Shown here: piece by piece, positions 43,925-52,728 of the stretch | Layout of the letters: every line of letters begins with the position of its first letter | Position numbering within the stretch: the first letter of the stretch is position 1 | From: an uncultured Roseobacter sp. | Lineage (GTDB): Bacteria; Pseudomonadota; Alphaproteobacteria; Rhodobacterales; Rhodobacteraceae | DNA: 64,000 bases | Assembly: GCF_947491795.1 (NCBI RefSeq) | Contig: NZ_CANLKW010000001.1 | Span: 1 to 64,000 of the forward strand | Direction of reading: 5' to 3' | The notes under the pieces: model-generated | Seen by the model: the letters and a program-made list of their open reading frames with translations, nothing else | What the model was told of the DNA's origin: nothing | The model's database searches: none | Position numbers and translations under genes: made by a program

Positions 43925-44884
43925 TCAGACGGGCGTGCGGTAATTGATGCGCCGTACCGACCCGGTCTTGGAGCGCATGATCAGCGTTTCTGTAGTGAAC
44001 CAGCCGGGTTCGCGTTTCACACCGGGCAGGATGTTGCCACCGGTCACGCCGGTCGCAGCAAAAATCACGTCCTCGGTCACCATCTCGTCGCGGGTGTAGA
44101 TGCGGTCGAGATCGGTCACGCCGGCTTTGGCCGCGCGGCCCTTTTCGTCGTCATTGCGAAAGAGCAGGCGCGCATACATCTGACCGCCCATGCATTTCAG
44201 CGCCGCTGCCGCCAGAACGCCCTCGGGCGCGCCACCGGCCCCCATGTACATATCGATCCCTGTCGAGGCATCGGCACAGTGCATGACACCGGCCACGTCA
44301 CCATCGGTGATCAGACGGATAGAGGCACCCGTTGCACGGACCTCGGCGATCATGTCTTCGTGGCGGGGACGTTCGAGAATGCAGACCGTAATGTCCGATG
44401 CGTCGCAGCCCCGTGCCGCAGCCAGTGCCTTGACCCGTTCGCCCGGCGTCATGTCGAGGGTGACCACATCGGTCTCATAGCCCGGGCCGATGGCCAGTTT
44501 GTCCATATAGACGTCAGGCGCGTGCAGCATCGAGCCGCGCGGCCCCATGGCAATCACGGTCAGCGCGTTTGGCATGTCCTTGGCTGTCAGGGTCGTGCCC
44601 TCGAGCGGATCGAGCGCGATGTCCACGCCCGGGCCGTTGCCGGTGCCGACCTCTTCGCCGATATAGAGCATAGGGGCTTCGTCCCGCTCCCCTTCACCGA
44701 TCACCACCACGCCTGCGATATCGAGCATATTCAGCTGTTCGCGCATGGCGTTGACGGCGGCCTGATCGGCGGCTTTCTCATCGCCCTGGCCGACCAGACG
44801 GGCAGAGGCGAGGGCGGCGGCCTCTGAGACGCGGGCAAGACCCAGTGAGAGCATCCGGTCCTGAAATTCGGCGTGGGCGGGCAT
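43925..44884 (-). CDS. glpX: Class II fructose-1,6-bisphosphatase GlpX
   Basis: A 319-residue Mn2+-dependent phosphatase converting fructose 1,6-bisphosphate (and in some bacteria sedoheptulose bisphosphate) to the monophosphate, in gluconeogenesis. The signature GEGERDEAPMLYIGE and the substrate motif DPLEGTTLTA (about residue 94) are clear; AGGAPEGVLAAAALKCMGGQ closes the fold. It lies between hom and recJ on the same strand, with gaps of 71 and 25 nt. GGAAGAT precedes the ATG at 44884. Confidence 0.95.
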   Translation of the reverse strand: MPAHAEFQDRMLSLGLARVSEAAALASARLVGQGDEKAADQAAVNAMREQLNMLDIAGVVVIGEGERDEAPMLYIGEEVGTGNGPGVDIALDPLEGTTLTAKDMPNALTVIAMGPRGSMLHAPDVYMDKLAIGPGYETDVVTLDMTPGERVKALAAARGCDASDITVCILERPRHEDMIAEVRATGASIRLITDGDVAGVMHCADASTGIDMYMGAGGAPEGVLAAAALKCMGGQMYARLLFRNDDEKGRAAKAGVTDLDRIYTRDEMVTEDVIFAATGVTGGNILPGVKREPGWFTTETLIMRSKTGSVRRINYRTPV

Positions 44885-44955
44885 GGGATCTTCCTTTGTT
44901 TTATGGTCGGCGTGGTATCTGTTTAGCTGTCAGCACGCGGGGGTACAACCGCGGC

Positions 44956-46242
44956 TCAGACCTCTTCGATGCGCAAAGCGACGGGCTCAGAGGCCAGAAC
45001 ACCGGTGCCGGACATGGCATCCAGCGCCTGGTGGAGCGCGTTGGCACCTGTTTTATGCGTCACGATCAGCACCGGGGCAGAGGTCTCTTCATGTCCGTAC
45101 TGGCGCATGCGGTCGATGGAGACACCGGCCTCTCCCAGAACGGCGGCAATCCGGGCCAGAGCGCCGGGTTTGTCCTGCAGCGACATGCGCAGATAATAGG
45201 GCGCGGGCAGATCAGAGCTGGCCGGTACAGAGCGGGACAGGGTTGTGGCCGGCACACCGAACACAGGGCCGGTCAGTCCGCGCGCAATGTCACAGACATC
45301 CGCCATCACCGCACTGGCGGTGGGGCCTTCTCCGGCGCCGGGGCCGCGCAGAACAATCTGCCCCACGGCGTCGCCTTCGAGCACCACCATATTGGTGCCG
45401 CCGTCCAGCTGACCCAGCGGCGAGGTGTCGGGCACAAGGCAGGGCTGCATGCGCTGCTCCAGGCCCCTGCCTGTTTTCTGCGCCACGCCCAGCAGTTTGA
45501 TTTTATAGCCCATATCGGCGGCGGCATGGATGTCATCGATGCTGACGCGTTCGATCCCTTCGAGCGCGATCCCGTCAAAATTGACCTGGGTGCCAAAGGC
45601 CAGAGAGGACAGGATGGCCAACTTGTGGGCCGCGTCTATGCCGCCCACGTCCAGTTGCGGATCAGCCTCCAGATACCCCAGGCCGTCGGCCTCGGCAAAG
45701 ACCTCTTCATAGCTGAGACCGGCGGACTCCATGCGGGTCAGGATGTAGTTGCACGAGCCGTTCATCACGCCCATCACCCGCGTTACATCATTGCCTGCGA
45801 GCCCTTCGGTGAGCGACTTGATCACCGGGATACCCCCGGCGACGGCGGCCTCGTACCGCAGGGCGCGCCCGGCGGCTTCGGCGCGTTCCGCAAGGGCCTG
45901 ACCGTGAATGGCCAGCAGCGCTTTGTTGGCGGTGACCACGTCCTTGCCCGCATCAAGAGCTGCCTCAACCGCTTCTTTGGCTTTGCCTTCGTGTCCGCCG
46001 ATCAGTTCAACAAAGACGTCCACATCGTCGCGCACGGCCAGGGCTGCCGCATCGGTCTCCCAGGCATAGTCGCTCAGGGAGACGCCCCGGTCTTTGCTGC
46101 TGTCGCGTGCGCAAACGGCGCTGATCGTGACCTCGCGCCCTGTACGCGCCGCCAGAAGAGCGCCATGTCTGCGGATGATCCGCACCACACCGATGCCCAC
46201 AGTTCCCAGACCGGCGATTCCAAGACGAAGGGGCTGAGACAT
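44956..46242 (-). CDS. hom: Homoserine dehydrogenase
   Basis: A 428-residue NAD(P)H enzyme reducing aspartate semialdehyde to homoserine, the branch point to threonine and methionine. The N-terminal Rossmann motif is GIAGLGTVGIGVVRII (about 7-22). The catalytic region includes EAAVAGGIPVIKSLTEGL and NYILTRMESAGLSYEEVFAEA. The C-terminal ACT domain (about 345-428; YYLRMSLQDKPGALARIAAV) gives threonine feedback inhibition in relatives. It is the first gene of the hom-glpX-recJ series. Confidence 0.96.
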   Translation of the reverse strand: MSQPLRLGIAGLGTVGIGVVRIIRRHGALLAARTGREVTISAVCARDSSKDRGVSLSDYAWETDAAALAVRDDVDVFVELIGGHEGKAKEAVEAALDAGKDVVTANKALLAIHGQALAERAEAAGRALRYEAAVAGGIPVIKSLTEGLAGNDVTRVMGVMNGSCNYILTRMESAGLSYEEVFAEADGLGYLEADPQLDVGGIDAAHKLAILSSLAFGTQVNFDGIALEGIERVSIDDIHAAADMGYKIKLLGVAQKTGRGLEQRMQPCLVPDTSPLGQLDGGTNMVVLEGDAVGQIVLRGPGAGEGPTASAVMADVCDIARGLTGPVFGVPATTLSRSVPASSDLPAPYYLRMSLQDKPGALARIAAVLGEAGVSIDRMRQYGHEETSAPVLIVTHKTGANALHQALDAMSGTGVLASEPVALRIEEV

Positions 46243-46329
46243 GCGAAAATCCTCTGGTGATGTCCGTGCAAGGGGTTCTGTCGCGATGTAGCGGGTTCGG
46301 TGCGCGCGCGCAACGGGCTGATCGCCTGC

Positions 46330-46611
46330 CTATTGCGTCTGTGCCAGACGTGCCCGTTCTGCGTCTGTCATCACGGGGGCCCGCAGCCCGGCAGCCCGCG
46401 CCCGCAGACCAGCGGCGCGTGCCTCCAGCTGTTCAGAGGTTTCATCCTCGGCCGCGGCTTTGGCGGCTGTCTCCTGGGCCAGCGGTGTCAGCGGCCCTGG
46501 TACCGGGTAGTCGGCCGCGAGGGCCCAGGGCTCGGCGGTTTCCGGCACGTCCGGCAGGTCCGTACAGGCAGCCACAAGGCCAAAGGCAGTTATCATTGCC
46601 AGAACGCGCAT
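46330..46611 (-). CDS. Small lipoprotein, function unknown
   Basis: A 93-residue protein with a lipoprotein signal: MRVLAMITAFGLVAAC, with lipobox LVAAC and acylated Cys16. The mature part is acidic and alanine-rich, with a helix of repeated E/A/R residues (EARAAGLRARAAGLRA), possibly a coiled coil. Three in-frame ATGs occur close together; the one at 46611 has GGAG six nt upstream and gives the shortest signal, so it is preferred. It lies 87 nt upstream of hom on the same strand. No family recognised. Confidence 0.65.
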   Translation of the reverse strand: MRVLAMITAFGLVAACTDLPDVPETAEPWALAADYPVPGPLTPLAQETAAKAAAEDETSEQLEARAAGLRARAAGLRAPVMTDAERARLAQTQ

Positions 46612-46676
46612 AAACATCTCCGGTTTCACATCCTGTTTTGCCTGACTGCCGCGCAGGGCGCAAGAAAGCTTTCTAA

Positions 46677-46690
46677 TGAACAGGTGTTCA
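46677..46690. promoter_or_regulatory. Palindromic operator upstream of the TetR gene
   Basis: TGAACA-GG-TGTTCA is a perfect 6-bp inverted repeat with a 2-bp spacer, 14 bp before the ATG of the TetR gene at 46705. Size, symmetry and location are those of an autoregulatory TetR operator. Confidence 0.6.
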
Positions 46691-46704
46691 GTTATCTGGT
46701 ATCT

Positions 46705-47298
46705 ATGCCCCGTACCGCAGGATCACATTCAGACATCACAGGGCCGCGCATTCAGGCGGCGGCTTTGAAGCTGTTCGCCCGCGAGGGCTATGCCGCTGTC
46801 TCGATGCGGCGCATTGCGGCAGAGGTCGGCGTGCAGGCGGGCGCTCTGTACAATTACACGCCGGACAAACAAAGCCTGCTGTTTACGCTGATGCATGATC
46901 ATATGCAGGCGCTGCTGGCAGCTGTGCCCGGTGATCCAAAGGCTGATCCGCTGGCGCGGCTGGAGACCTTTGTCGCTTTTCACATCCGCTATCACCATGA
47001 CCGCCCCGATGAGGTGTTCATCTCTTACATGGAGCTGCGCAATCTGACGCCCGAGAACTTTGCGGTCATCGAGGATTTGCGGCGGCGGTATGAGGATGTG
47101 CTGGAAAGTATTCTGCGCGATGGGATGGCCGCCGGACGTCTGCACACGCCCGACACCAAGATTGCCACCCTGGCCGTGATTGCGATGCTGACCGGGGTCA
47201 GCACCTGGTTTCGTGAAGGCGGGCGGCTGTCACTGGAGGACATCACCGCCCGCTACTGGGATATGGTGCGCGGGGCTGTCGGCGTCCGCGCTCAGTGA
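46705..47298 (+). CDS. TetR/AcrR-family regulator
   Basis: A 197-residue repressor. The helix-turn-helix is residues 14-60 (AALKLFAREGYAAVSMRRIA, then VGVQAGALYNYTPDKQSLLF). The C-terminal domain FVAFHIRYHHDRPDEVFISY is like the group that regulates fatty-acid or acyl-CoA metabolism in roseobacters. The ATG at 46705 is chosen because the palindrome lies just upstream and the residues before it do not belong to the family. The 3' end overlaps the convergent pirin gene by 7 nt. Target genes are not evident in the neighbourhood. Confidence 0.87.
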   Translation: MPRTAGSHSDITGPRIQAAALKLFAREGYAAVSMRRIAAEVGVQAGALYNYTPDKQSLLFTLMHDHMQALLAAVPGDPKADPLARLETFVAFHIRYHHDRPDEVFISYMELRNLTPENFAVIEDLRRRYEDVLESILRDGMAAGRLHTPDTKIATLAVIAMLTGVSTWFREGGRLSLEDITARYWDMVRGAVGVRAQ

Positions 47299-48203
47299 GC
47301 CGGTCTGATGAAGGTGCCGTTGTTCAGATCGCGCATGGCCTGCATCAGTTCGGCCTGCGTGTTCATCACAATCGGACCATGCCAGGCCACGGGCTCATCA
47401 ATCGGCGCACCGGAGATCAGCAAAAAACGCACCCCCTCCGGCCCGGCCTGCAATGTCACCTCATCGCCGGTGCCAAACCGGATCAGGGTGCGGTCTCCGG
47501 AGAGATCGCGGATGTTCACCTCTTCGCCGGCGACTTCTTTCTCCAGCAGAACGCCCGCCGGTGTGCTGGCGTCGGCAAAGGCGGCTGACCCCTCGAACAC
47601 ATAGGCGAATGCGCGCCTGTATGTGTCTATTTTAAAGGTCTTTTTCACGCCTGCCGGTACCGTGATGTCGAGATACTGCGGGTCTGCCGCGATCCCGTCC
47701 ACCGGACCGGTCTGGCCCCAGAAGGACCCGGTGATCACCTTGACCCGCGTGCCGTCATCGTCCGTCACAACAGGAATGTCCGCAGCCGTCACGTCCTGAT
47801 AGCGCGGAGCCGTCATTTTCTGATCCGATGGCAGATTGCCCCAGAGCTGAAAGCCGTGCATCTGGCCGCGCGCGTTTCCTGCGGGCATCTCCTGGTGCAG
47901 AATGCCGGATCCGGCCGTCATCCACTGTACATCGCCAGCACCCAGCGTGCCGGTGTTGCCCAGGGAATCCCCATGATCCACCGTGCCCTCAAGCACATAG
48001 GTGATGGTTTCGATGCCACGGTGCGGGTGCCAGGGAAACCCTTTCTCAAAGTCCTGGGGCCTGTCATTGCGGAAATCGTCAAAGAGCAGGAAAGGATCAA
48101 GCTCTGTAGGGTCCTGAAAGCCAAAGGCCCGGTGCAGTTTTACCCCGGCGCCTTCCATTGTCGGCACCGCTTTGCGGGTCTCAAGTGTTGGTCTGAGAGA
48201 CAT
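47292..48203 (-). CDS. Pirin-family protein
   Basis: A 303-residue bicupin. The N-terminal cupin has the metal ligands HPHRGIET (two His) and GSGILHQEMP (His and Glu); the second cupin, after about residue 170, lacks a full metal set, as is usual. Pirins include quercetinases and regulators of metabolism, and in most bacteria their role is unsettled. Several in-frame ATGs overlap the ribosome site; the one at 48203, 6 nt after AGGAGA, is preferred (MSLRPTLETRK). Confidence 0.9.
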   Translation of the reverse strand: MSLRPTLETRKAVPTMEGAGVKLHRAFGFQDPTELDPFLLFDDFRNDRPQDFEKGFPWHPHRGIETITYVLEGTVDHGDSLGNTGTLGAGDVQWMTAGSGILHQEMPAGNARGQMHGFQLWGNLPSDQKMTAPRYQDVTAADIPVVTDDDGTRVKVITGSFWGQTGPVDGIAADPQYLDITVPAGVKKTFKIDTYRRAFAYVFEGSAAFADASTPAGVLLEKEVAGEEVNIRDLSGDRTLIRFGTGDEVTLQAGPEGVRFLLISGAPIDEPVAWHGPIVMNTQAELMQAMRDLNNGTFIRPAH

Positions 48204-48375
48204 TGTCATTCTCCTCATATCTGGTTGCGGCGAATGTAATTGCTTTGCCGGGCGGTGCCATCACACGTGCGGGCAGGGGTGTTGTGCGGCAATGCACATA
48301 ATCACGGCGGCATTGTGCGAATGATCTGGTTCGTGCCAGGGTTGAACAATTCAATTCAATGCAAGGAAAGATAAG

Positions 48376-49119
48376 ATGATCCGATTTCTACCCATGGCCA
48401 TTGCGGCGGCTCTGGTCTCCGGCTGCGTTCCGCTCGAAACCCGGACTGTCGAACTGACGCCTGATTTTTACGATATTCATGTGACCAACGCCTTTCTCGG
48501 GACAGGGCCCGCCGCTCCGATCCTGAGCCGCAGCCCGCTGTTGCCGGATGTGGAGCGCGTCTTTTGGGAGGACAGCGGCGGGCTGGAGGACAGGGGCGCT
48601 CTGGTCGGGTTTGCGACCGACCTGAACAAAGGCGCGGACCCTTTCCCGCGGGACATCTGGCGGTGGTCGGTTTACCAGGCCAAAATCCTTTTTGATTTTG
48701 GAGACCTGCCGGACAATGCGATTGTGCGTGAGGCAATGCTGGATTTTGAGGATGTGTTTCGGCCAAACATACCCATCGACGAATACCCGCAGCGCGAAGG
48801 TGTGACAAACGGCTGTGATTTGCGGGTGAGCGAAGCGACCGAGGCGCTGGTGCTGGACCGAACCTCTGGCCTCGGCACCGACGGTTTGCTGCCGTCGCGG
48901 GCGGCGCGTCCGGATGCGTTTTACGGGCGGGGAGAGAGGAATCCGCTGGATATCACCGGCACCGTGTTTCAGTGGGTTGAGGGCAACCGCGACAATAACG
49001 GGCTGCTGGTCACCCCGGTCTAGGACTTTCTGTTTCAGCAGGACCTGAGCCGTACCTGTGCTTTCTGGATGCAGGCGCCGGTGCTGCGCATCACCTATTC
49101 GGTGCCTGAAATGCCGTAA
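48376..49119 (+). pseudogene. Lipoprotein gene interrupted by an in-frame amber codon
   Basis: Translation from ATG 48376 gives a 215-residue lipoprotein (signal MIRFLPMAIAAALVSGC, Cys17) ending at a TAG at 49021-49023. The same frame continues without a break for 31 more codons (DFLFQQDLSRTCAFWMQAP and so on) to a TAA at 49117-49119. That extension has the look of real protein: aromatic and hydrophobic residues alternate, and codon use is unchanged. The parsimonious reading is a recent GAG or CAG to TAG change that truncates the protein. If the amber is read through, the product has 247 residues. The family is not recognised. Confidence 0.65.
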
Positions 49120-49126
49120 ACATCTG

Positions 49127-50296
49127 TCAGGGTGCGTTTTTCTGCCACCATCCGGCCGGTTTGACGCGCCCGCCACGGTTCCGGTCGAGCCAGAGCGCAA
49201 AACGGCGCAACGGGGACAACGCCAGTTTCAGCCAGAGCCGGTGGGGCCATTTTCTGAAGTCCCGGTTAAAGGGGCAGACCCGCATACAGATTGCACAGTC
49301 AGACGAAAGCTTTGCCCAGAAGCCAAAACATTTCTCGGCGTCCGATGTCCATTTGCGCACGCCTTGCAGGGCAGAAATGTTCGCACCACCGGTGTCAGGC
49401 GGGCCAAATGGCAAGGCTTTGACGGGGCAGGCATCGGCGCATTTTGTGCAGATATCGCAGAAATCGCGCACCCCTGACGGGCGCGGACTGTCATGGGCGA
49501 GCGGGAGCGAGGTGAAGATCTTGGAAAACCGCAGACGCGGGCCGAACTCCGGCGTGATGACCATCTGGTTGCGCGCATATTCACCCAGCCCGGCCTGCAG
49601 CGCATAGGGAATAACCAGGGCCGTGTCGTTCATCGAGGGCACCGCCTCATAGCCCAGATTGCGGATATAGGCCGCGACCTGCATGACAATCGCGGCCTCG
49701 TGGCTGTATTCGCGCCCTGTCGCAGCGCCGCCCAGAGCCGACGGGTAGGTGTCCACCAGGTCCCGGTCCATCTGGTGGCCCAGCACGATCACAGAGGTCA
49801 GCCCCGCGGGCAGCTTATTTGGCGCGTCCGACAGATCGCGGGTATCGACACGGGTGGCATAGTGCCAGCGTGGATCGAGCGCCGTTATGCCGCAGAGGTC
49901 CGCTTTAAAAAACTGCGCCACCTTTTTGATCTCGCGGGACATTTCCGCTGTATCATCAACCCTGACCTGATCTGGCGCGATGGGTGTATCCGCACTGATC
50001 GGCGCCTGAAACCCTTCGCGCCGCCCCTGATCGGCAAAGCGGTCGGTCATGATGTCCGAGATCAGCCACGAGGCATTGCGCAGCGCAAAATCGCGCTGGC
50101 TGAAGCCGTCCCCGCGCCGCGGGATCGCCTCCATCCGGTAAGAGGCAAAGAATGCATCCGTCTGCTTTGTGCGGACGGACGGGTCCCAGAAGGCACGGGT
50201 GAATATGTCATTGCGCTGGTGAAAGGGCGCAAAGGCATCGGTGATATGGATTCCAGCGCGGTCATCGTCAGAGTGCCGGGATTTTTCAGAGCTCAT
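49127..50296 (-). CDS. Reductive-dehalogenase-like double 4Fe-4S protein
   Basis: A 389-residue protein. Two 4Fe-4S clusters are coded near the C-terminus: FCDICTKCADACP (about 281-293) and CFGFWAKLSSDCAICMRVCPF (about 328, in two pieces). The C-x-x-x-W spacing of the second and the preceding region (GYEAVPSMNDTALVIPYA, AGLGEYARNQMVITPEFGP) are those of corrinoid reductive dehalogenases, not of epoxyqueuosine reductase. There is no Tat signal, so the protein is cytosolic, as in the catabolic type from aerobic marine bacteria; the C-terminal flavin/ferredoxin reductase part of those enzymes is absent. Substrate unknown. It is divergent from a hydroxyisobutyrate-dehydrogenase-like gene. Confidence 0.75.
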   Translation of the reverse strand: MSSEKSRHSDDDRAGIHITDAFAPFHQRNDIFTRAFWDPSVRTKQTDAFFASYRMEAIPRRGDGFSQRDFALRNASWLISDIMTDRFADQGRREGFQAPISADTPIAPDQVRVDDTAEMSREIKKVAQFFKADLCGITALDPRWHYATRVDTRDLSDAPNKLPAGLTSVIVLGHQMDRDLVDTYPSALGGAATGREYSHEAAIVMQVAAYIRNLGYEAVPSMNDTALVIPYALQAGLGEYARNQMVITPEFGPRLRFSKIFTSLPLAHDSPRPSGVRDFCDICTKCADACPVKALPFGPPDTGGANISALQGVRKWTSDAEKCFGFWAKLSSDCAICMRVCPFNRDFRKWPHRLWLKLALSPLRRFALWLDRNRGGRVKPAGWWQKNAP

Positions 50297-50407
50297 TCGT
50301 GGAGCCTGGCCGCGCCGGTGCCGCCGGTCAATCACAAAGGTCGCAAACGGGCGCGACGCGGCCCTGCAGGCCAGGGAGTGTCGGTCAAAACGCGAGGGAG
50401 AGCGACA

Positions 50408-51352
50408 ATGAAAGTTGGGTTTATCGGTCTGGGCAATGTGGGGGGCAAACTGTCGGGATCACTGCTGCGCAACGGCACGGATCTGATGGTGCATGATCTG
50501 GACGAGGCGCTTGTTGCGGCAAAGGTCGCAGCAGGTGCACAGGACGGGGGATCGCCTGCCGCGATGATGCAGGCCTGCGATGCTGTGATTACCTGTCTGC
50601 CCAGCCCGGCGGCTTCTGCGGCAGTCGTTGAAGACATGCTGCCACACATGGGTCCGGGCAAAATCTGGATGGAGATGTCGACGACCGACGCAGATGAAGT
50701 GCGCCGCCTGGGAGAAGCCGCCATTGATGCGGGCGCGGCGGCGGTGGACTGCCCTGTTTCGGGCGGGTGTCACCGGGCGGATTCCGGCAACATCTCGATC
50801 TATGCGGGCTGCGACAGGGCGACGTTTGACCGCATCCTGCCACTGCTGACCCTGATGGGGCGGCGGGTGCTGCATACGGGTGATCTGGGCACGGCCAGTG
50901 TGCTGAAGGTGATGACCAACTATCTGGCCACGGTCAATCTGCTCTCAGTCTGCGAAGCGCTGACGGTGATGAAAGGCGCGGGCATGGACCTGGCGACGAC
51001 CTTTGAGGCGATCAGCATTTCGTCGGGCACCTCCTTTGTGCACGAGACCGAAAGCCAGCTGATCCTGTCCGGGTCGCGGGATGTGAATTTCACGATGGAT
51101 CTGGTGCTCAAGGACATTGGCCTCTTTCAGAAGCTCGCAGAAGATAATGATATTCCACTGGAAATCTCTCCGATGATCATCGCCATGATGCAGGACGGGC
51201 AGGCAAGGTACGGCAACCGCGCCCAGTCTGACCGCATGATCGAACGTCTCGAAGAAGCGACAGGTCTGGACATCCGCGCGCCCGGATTTCCCGATGAGCT
51301 GGTGGATGATGAGCCCGAAGAGCGCGGGTATGAGGTCACACCCGCGCGCTGA
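50408..51352 (+). CDS. 3-hydroxyisobutyrate-dehydrogenase-family NAD(P) oxidoreductase
   Basis: A 314-residue beta-hydroxyacid dehydrogenase. The N-terminal Rossmann motif is GFIGLGNVGG (4-13), followed by the substrate segment DCPVSGGCHRADSGNIS and the catalytic lysine in SVLKVMTNYL. Members act on 3-hydroxyisobutyrate, tartronate semialdehyde, 2-hydroxy-3-oxopropionate or similar acids; the exact substrate cannot be read. The acidic C-terminal extension (ELVDDEPEERGYEVTPAR) is unusual. GAGGGAGAG precedes the ATG at 50408; the long open frame upstream is opposite the Fe-S gene and not coding. Confidence 0.9.
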   Translation: MKVGFIGLGNVGGKLSGSLLRNGTDLMVHDLDEALVAAKVAAGAQDGGSPAAMMQACDAVITCLPSPAASAAVVEDMLPHMGPGKIWMEMSTTDADEVRRLGEAAIDAGAAAVDCPVSGGCHRADSGNISIYAGCDRATFDRILPLLTLMGRRVLHTGDLGTASVLKVMTNYLATVNLLSVCEALTVMKGAGMDLATTFEAISISSGTSFVHETESQLILSGSRDVNFTMDLVLKDIGLFQKLAEDNDIPLEISPMIIAMMQDGQARYGNRAQSDRMIERLEEATGLDIRAPGFPDELVDDEPEERGYEVTPAR

Positions 51353-51355
51353 GGG

Positions 51356-52648
51356 TCAGGCCAGGGCACCCTCTGCCGTCAGCGTCGTCCTGCCGCCGAG
51401 ATAGGGGGCCAGAGCAGCAGGCAGGGTGACCGAGCCGTCCGCCTGCTGGCCGTTCTCCAGCACCGCAATCAGACAGCGCCCGACCGCGAGCCCTGAACCA
51501 TTGAGCGTGTGCACAAACTGCGGTTTGCCACCATCGGCGGGCCGGAAGCGTGCGTTCATGCGGCGCGCCTGAAAATCACCCGTGGTCGAGACGGAGGAAA
51601 TCTCGCGGTACGCGTCCTGACCCGGCAGCCAGGCTTCGATGTCATATGTCCGGCGCGCGCCGAAACCCATATCGCCGGTGCACAGAATGACTGTGCGGTA
51701 GGGGATGCCCAGACGTTCCAGGATATCCTCGGCACAGCGCAGCATGCGTTTTTGCTCTGCGTCCGACTGATCGGGCAGCGTGACCGAAACCATTTCGACC
51801 TTTTCGAACTGATGCTGGCGCAACATGCCCGCGGTGTCCCGCCCGGCGCTGCCGGCCTCTGACCGGAAGCACAGCGTATGGGCGGTCATCCGGCGGGGCA
51901 GGTCGGTTTCGTCCAGTATGTCACCGCCAACCGTGTACGTCAGCGGGATCTCTGATGTGGACACCAGCCACCAGCCGTTCGTGGTCTGATAGCTGTCTTC
52001 GGCAAACTTGGGCAGTTTGTCCGTGCCATACATCGCCTCATCGCGCACCAGAACGGGGCTGTTGATCTCGGTCAGGCCGTTTTCATCCACATGGGTGTCG
52101 ATCATGAACTGCGCCAGCGCCCGGTGGATACGCGCCACCGCACCTTTGAGCATGACAAACCGCGCGCCGGATGTTTTGGCCGCGGTTTCAAAATCCATCG
52201 ACGCGGCCACGCCGCCGATCTGATAGTGTTCTTTGGGCGCAAAGCTGAAAGCGGGCAGATCGCCCCAGCGGTTAACTTCGACGTTGTCCTCCTCGTCCGC
52301 GCCATCGGGCACATCCCCGGCGGGGATATTGGCGATCCAGGAGAGTTTTTCGGTGAGCTCGGTATCCAGCTCACGCGCTTCTGCCTGCATCGCGGCAACT
52401 TCGGCCTTTTTCTCAGAGACCAGCGCGCGCAGACGTTCGAATTCCGCCTCATCGCCTTTTGCTTTCGCCGCACCGACGAGTTTGGACGCCTTGTTCTGTT
52501 CGGCCTGAGCGGTCTCTGCGGCACCGATTTTGGCACGGCGCTCTTCGTCCAGGGCCAGGATTTCTGACGACAGCGGCGCATCTCCACGACGGGCAAGGGC
52601 TGCGTCAAAAGCCTCCGGGGCCTGACGGATTGCGCGGATATCATGCAT
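51356..52648 (-). CDS. serS: Seryl-tRNA synthetase
   Basis: A 430-residue class II synthetase. Residues 1-110 form the long antiparallel coiled-coil arm that recognises the variable arm of tRNA-Ser ([32 protein letters not shown] heptads). The catalytic domain has motif 2 in [21 protein letters not shown] and motif 3 near [16 protein letters not shown]. Length and composition are standard. It ends 3 nt from the convergent dehydrogenase gene. Confidence 0.96.
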   Translation of the reverse strand: MHDIRAIRQAPEAFDAALARRGDAPLSSEILALDEERRAKIGAAETAQAEQNKASKLVGAAKAKGDEAEFERLRALVSEKKAEVAAMQAEARELDTELTEKLSWIANIPAGDVPDGADEEDNVEVNRWGDLPAFSFAPKEHYQIGGVAASMDFETAAKTSGARFVMLKGAVARIHRALAQFMIDTHVDENGLTEINSPVLVRDEAMYGTDKLPKFAEDSYQTTNGWWLVSTSEIPLTYTVGGDILDETDLPRRMTAHTLCFRSEAGSAGRDTAGMLRQHQFEKVEMVSVTLPDQSDAEQKRMLRCAEDILERLGIPYRTVILCTGDMGFGARRTYDIEAWLPGQDAYREISSVSTTGDFQARRMNARFRPADGGKPQFVHTLNGSGLAVGRCLIAVLENGQQADGSVTLPAALAPYLGGRTTLTAEGALA

Positions 52649-52728
52649 GGAATCGTCCTCTGGTCTGTTTTGGTCTGCGCACAGCTTATGACCTATCTTT
52701 TACCAGATCGTAACCATGGTTTTGCGGG

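Noticed and set aside
49021..49023. Pyrrolysine at the amber codon of the lipoprotein gene
   Set aside because: The only methyltransferase of the MttB family in the window has no amber codon, no pylT-like gene is seen, and a lipoprotein is not a known pyrrolysine protein. A nonsense mutation is simpler.
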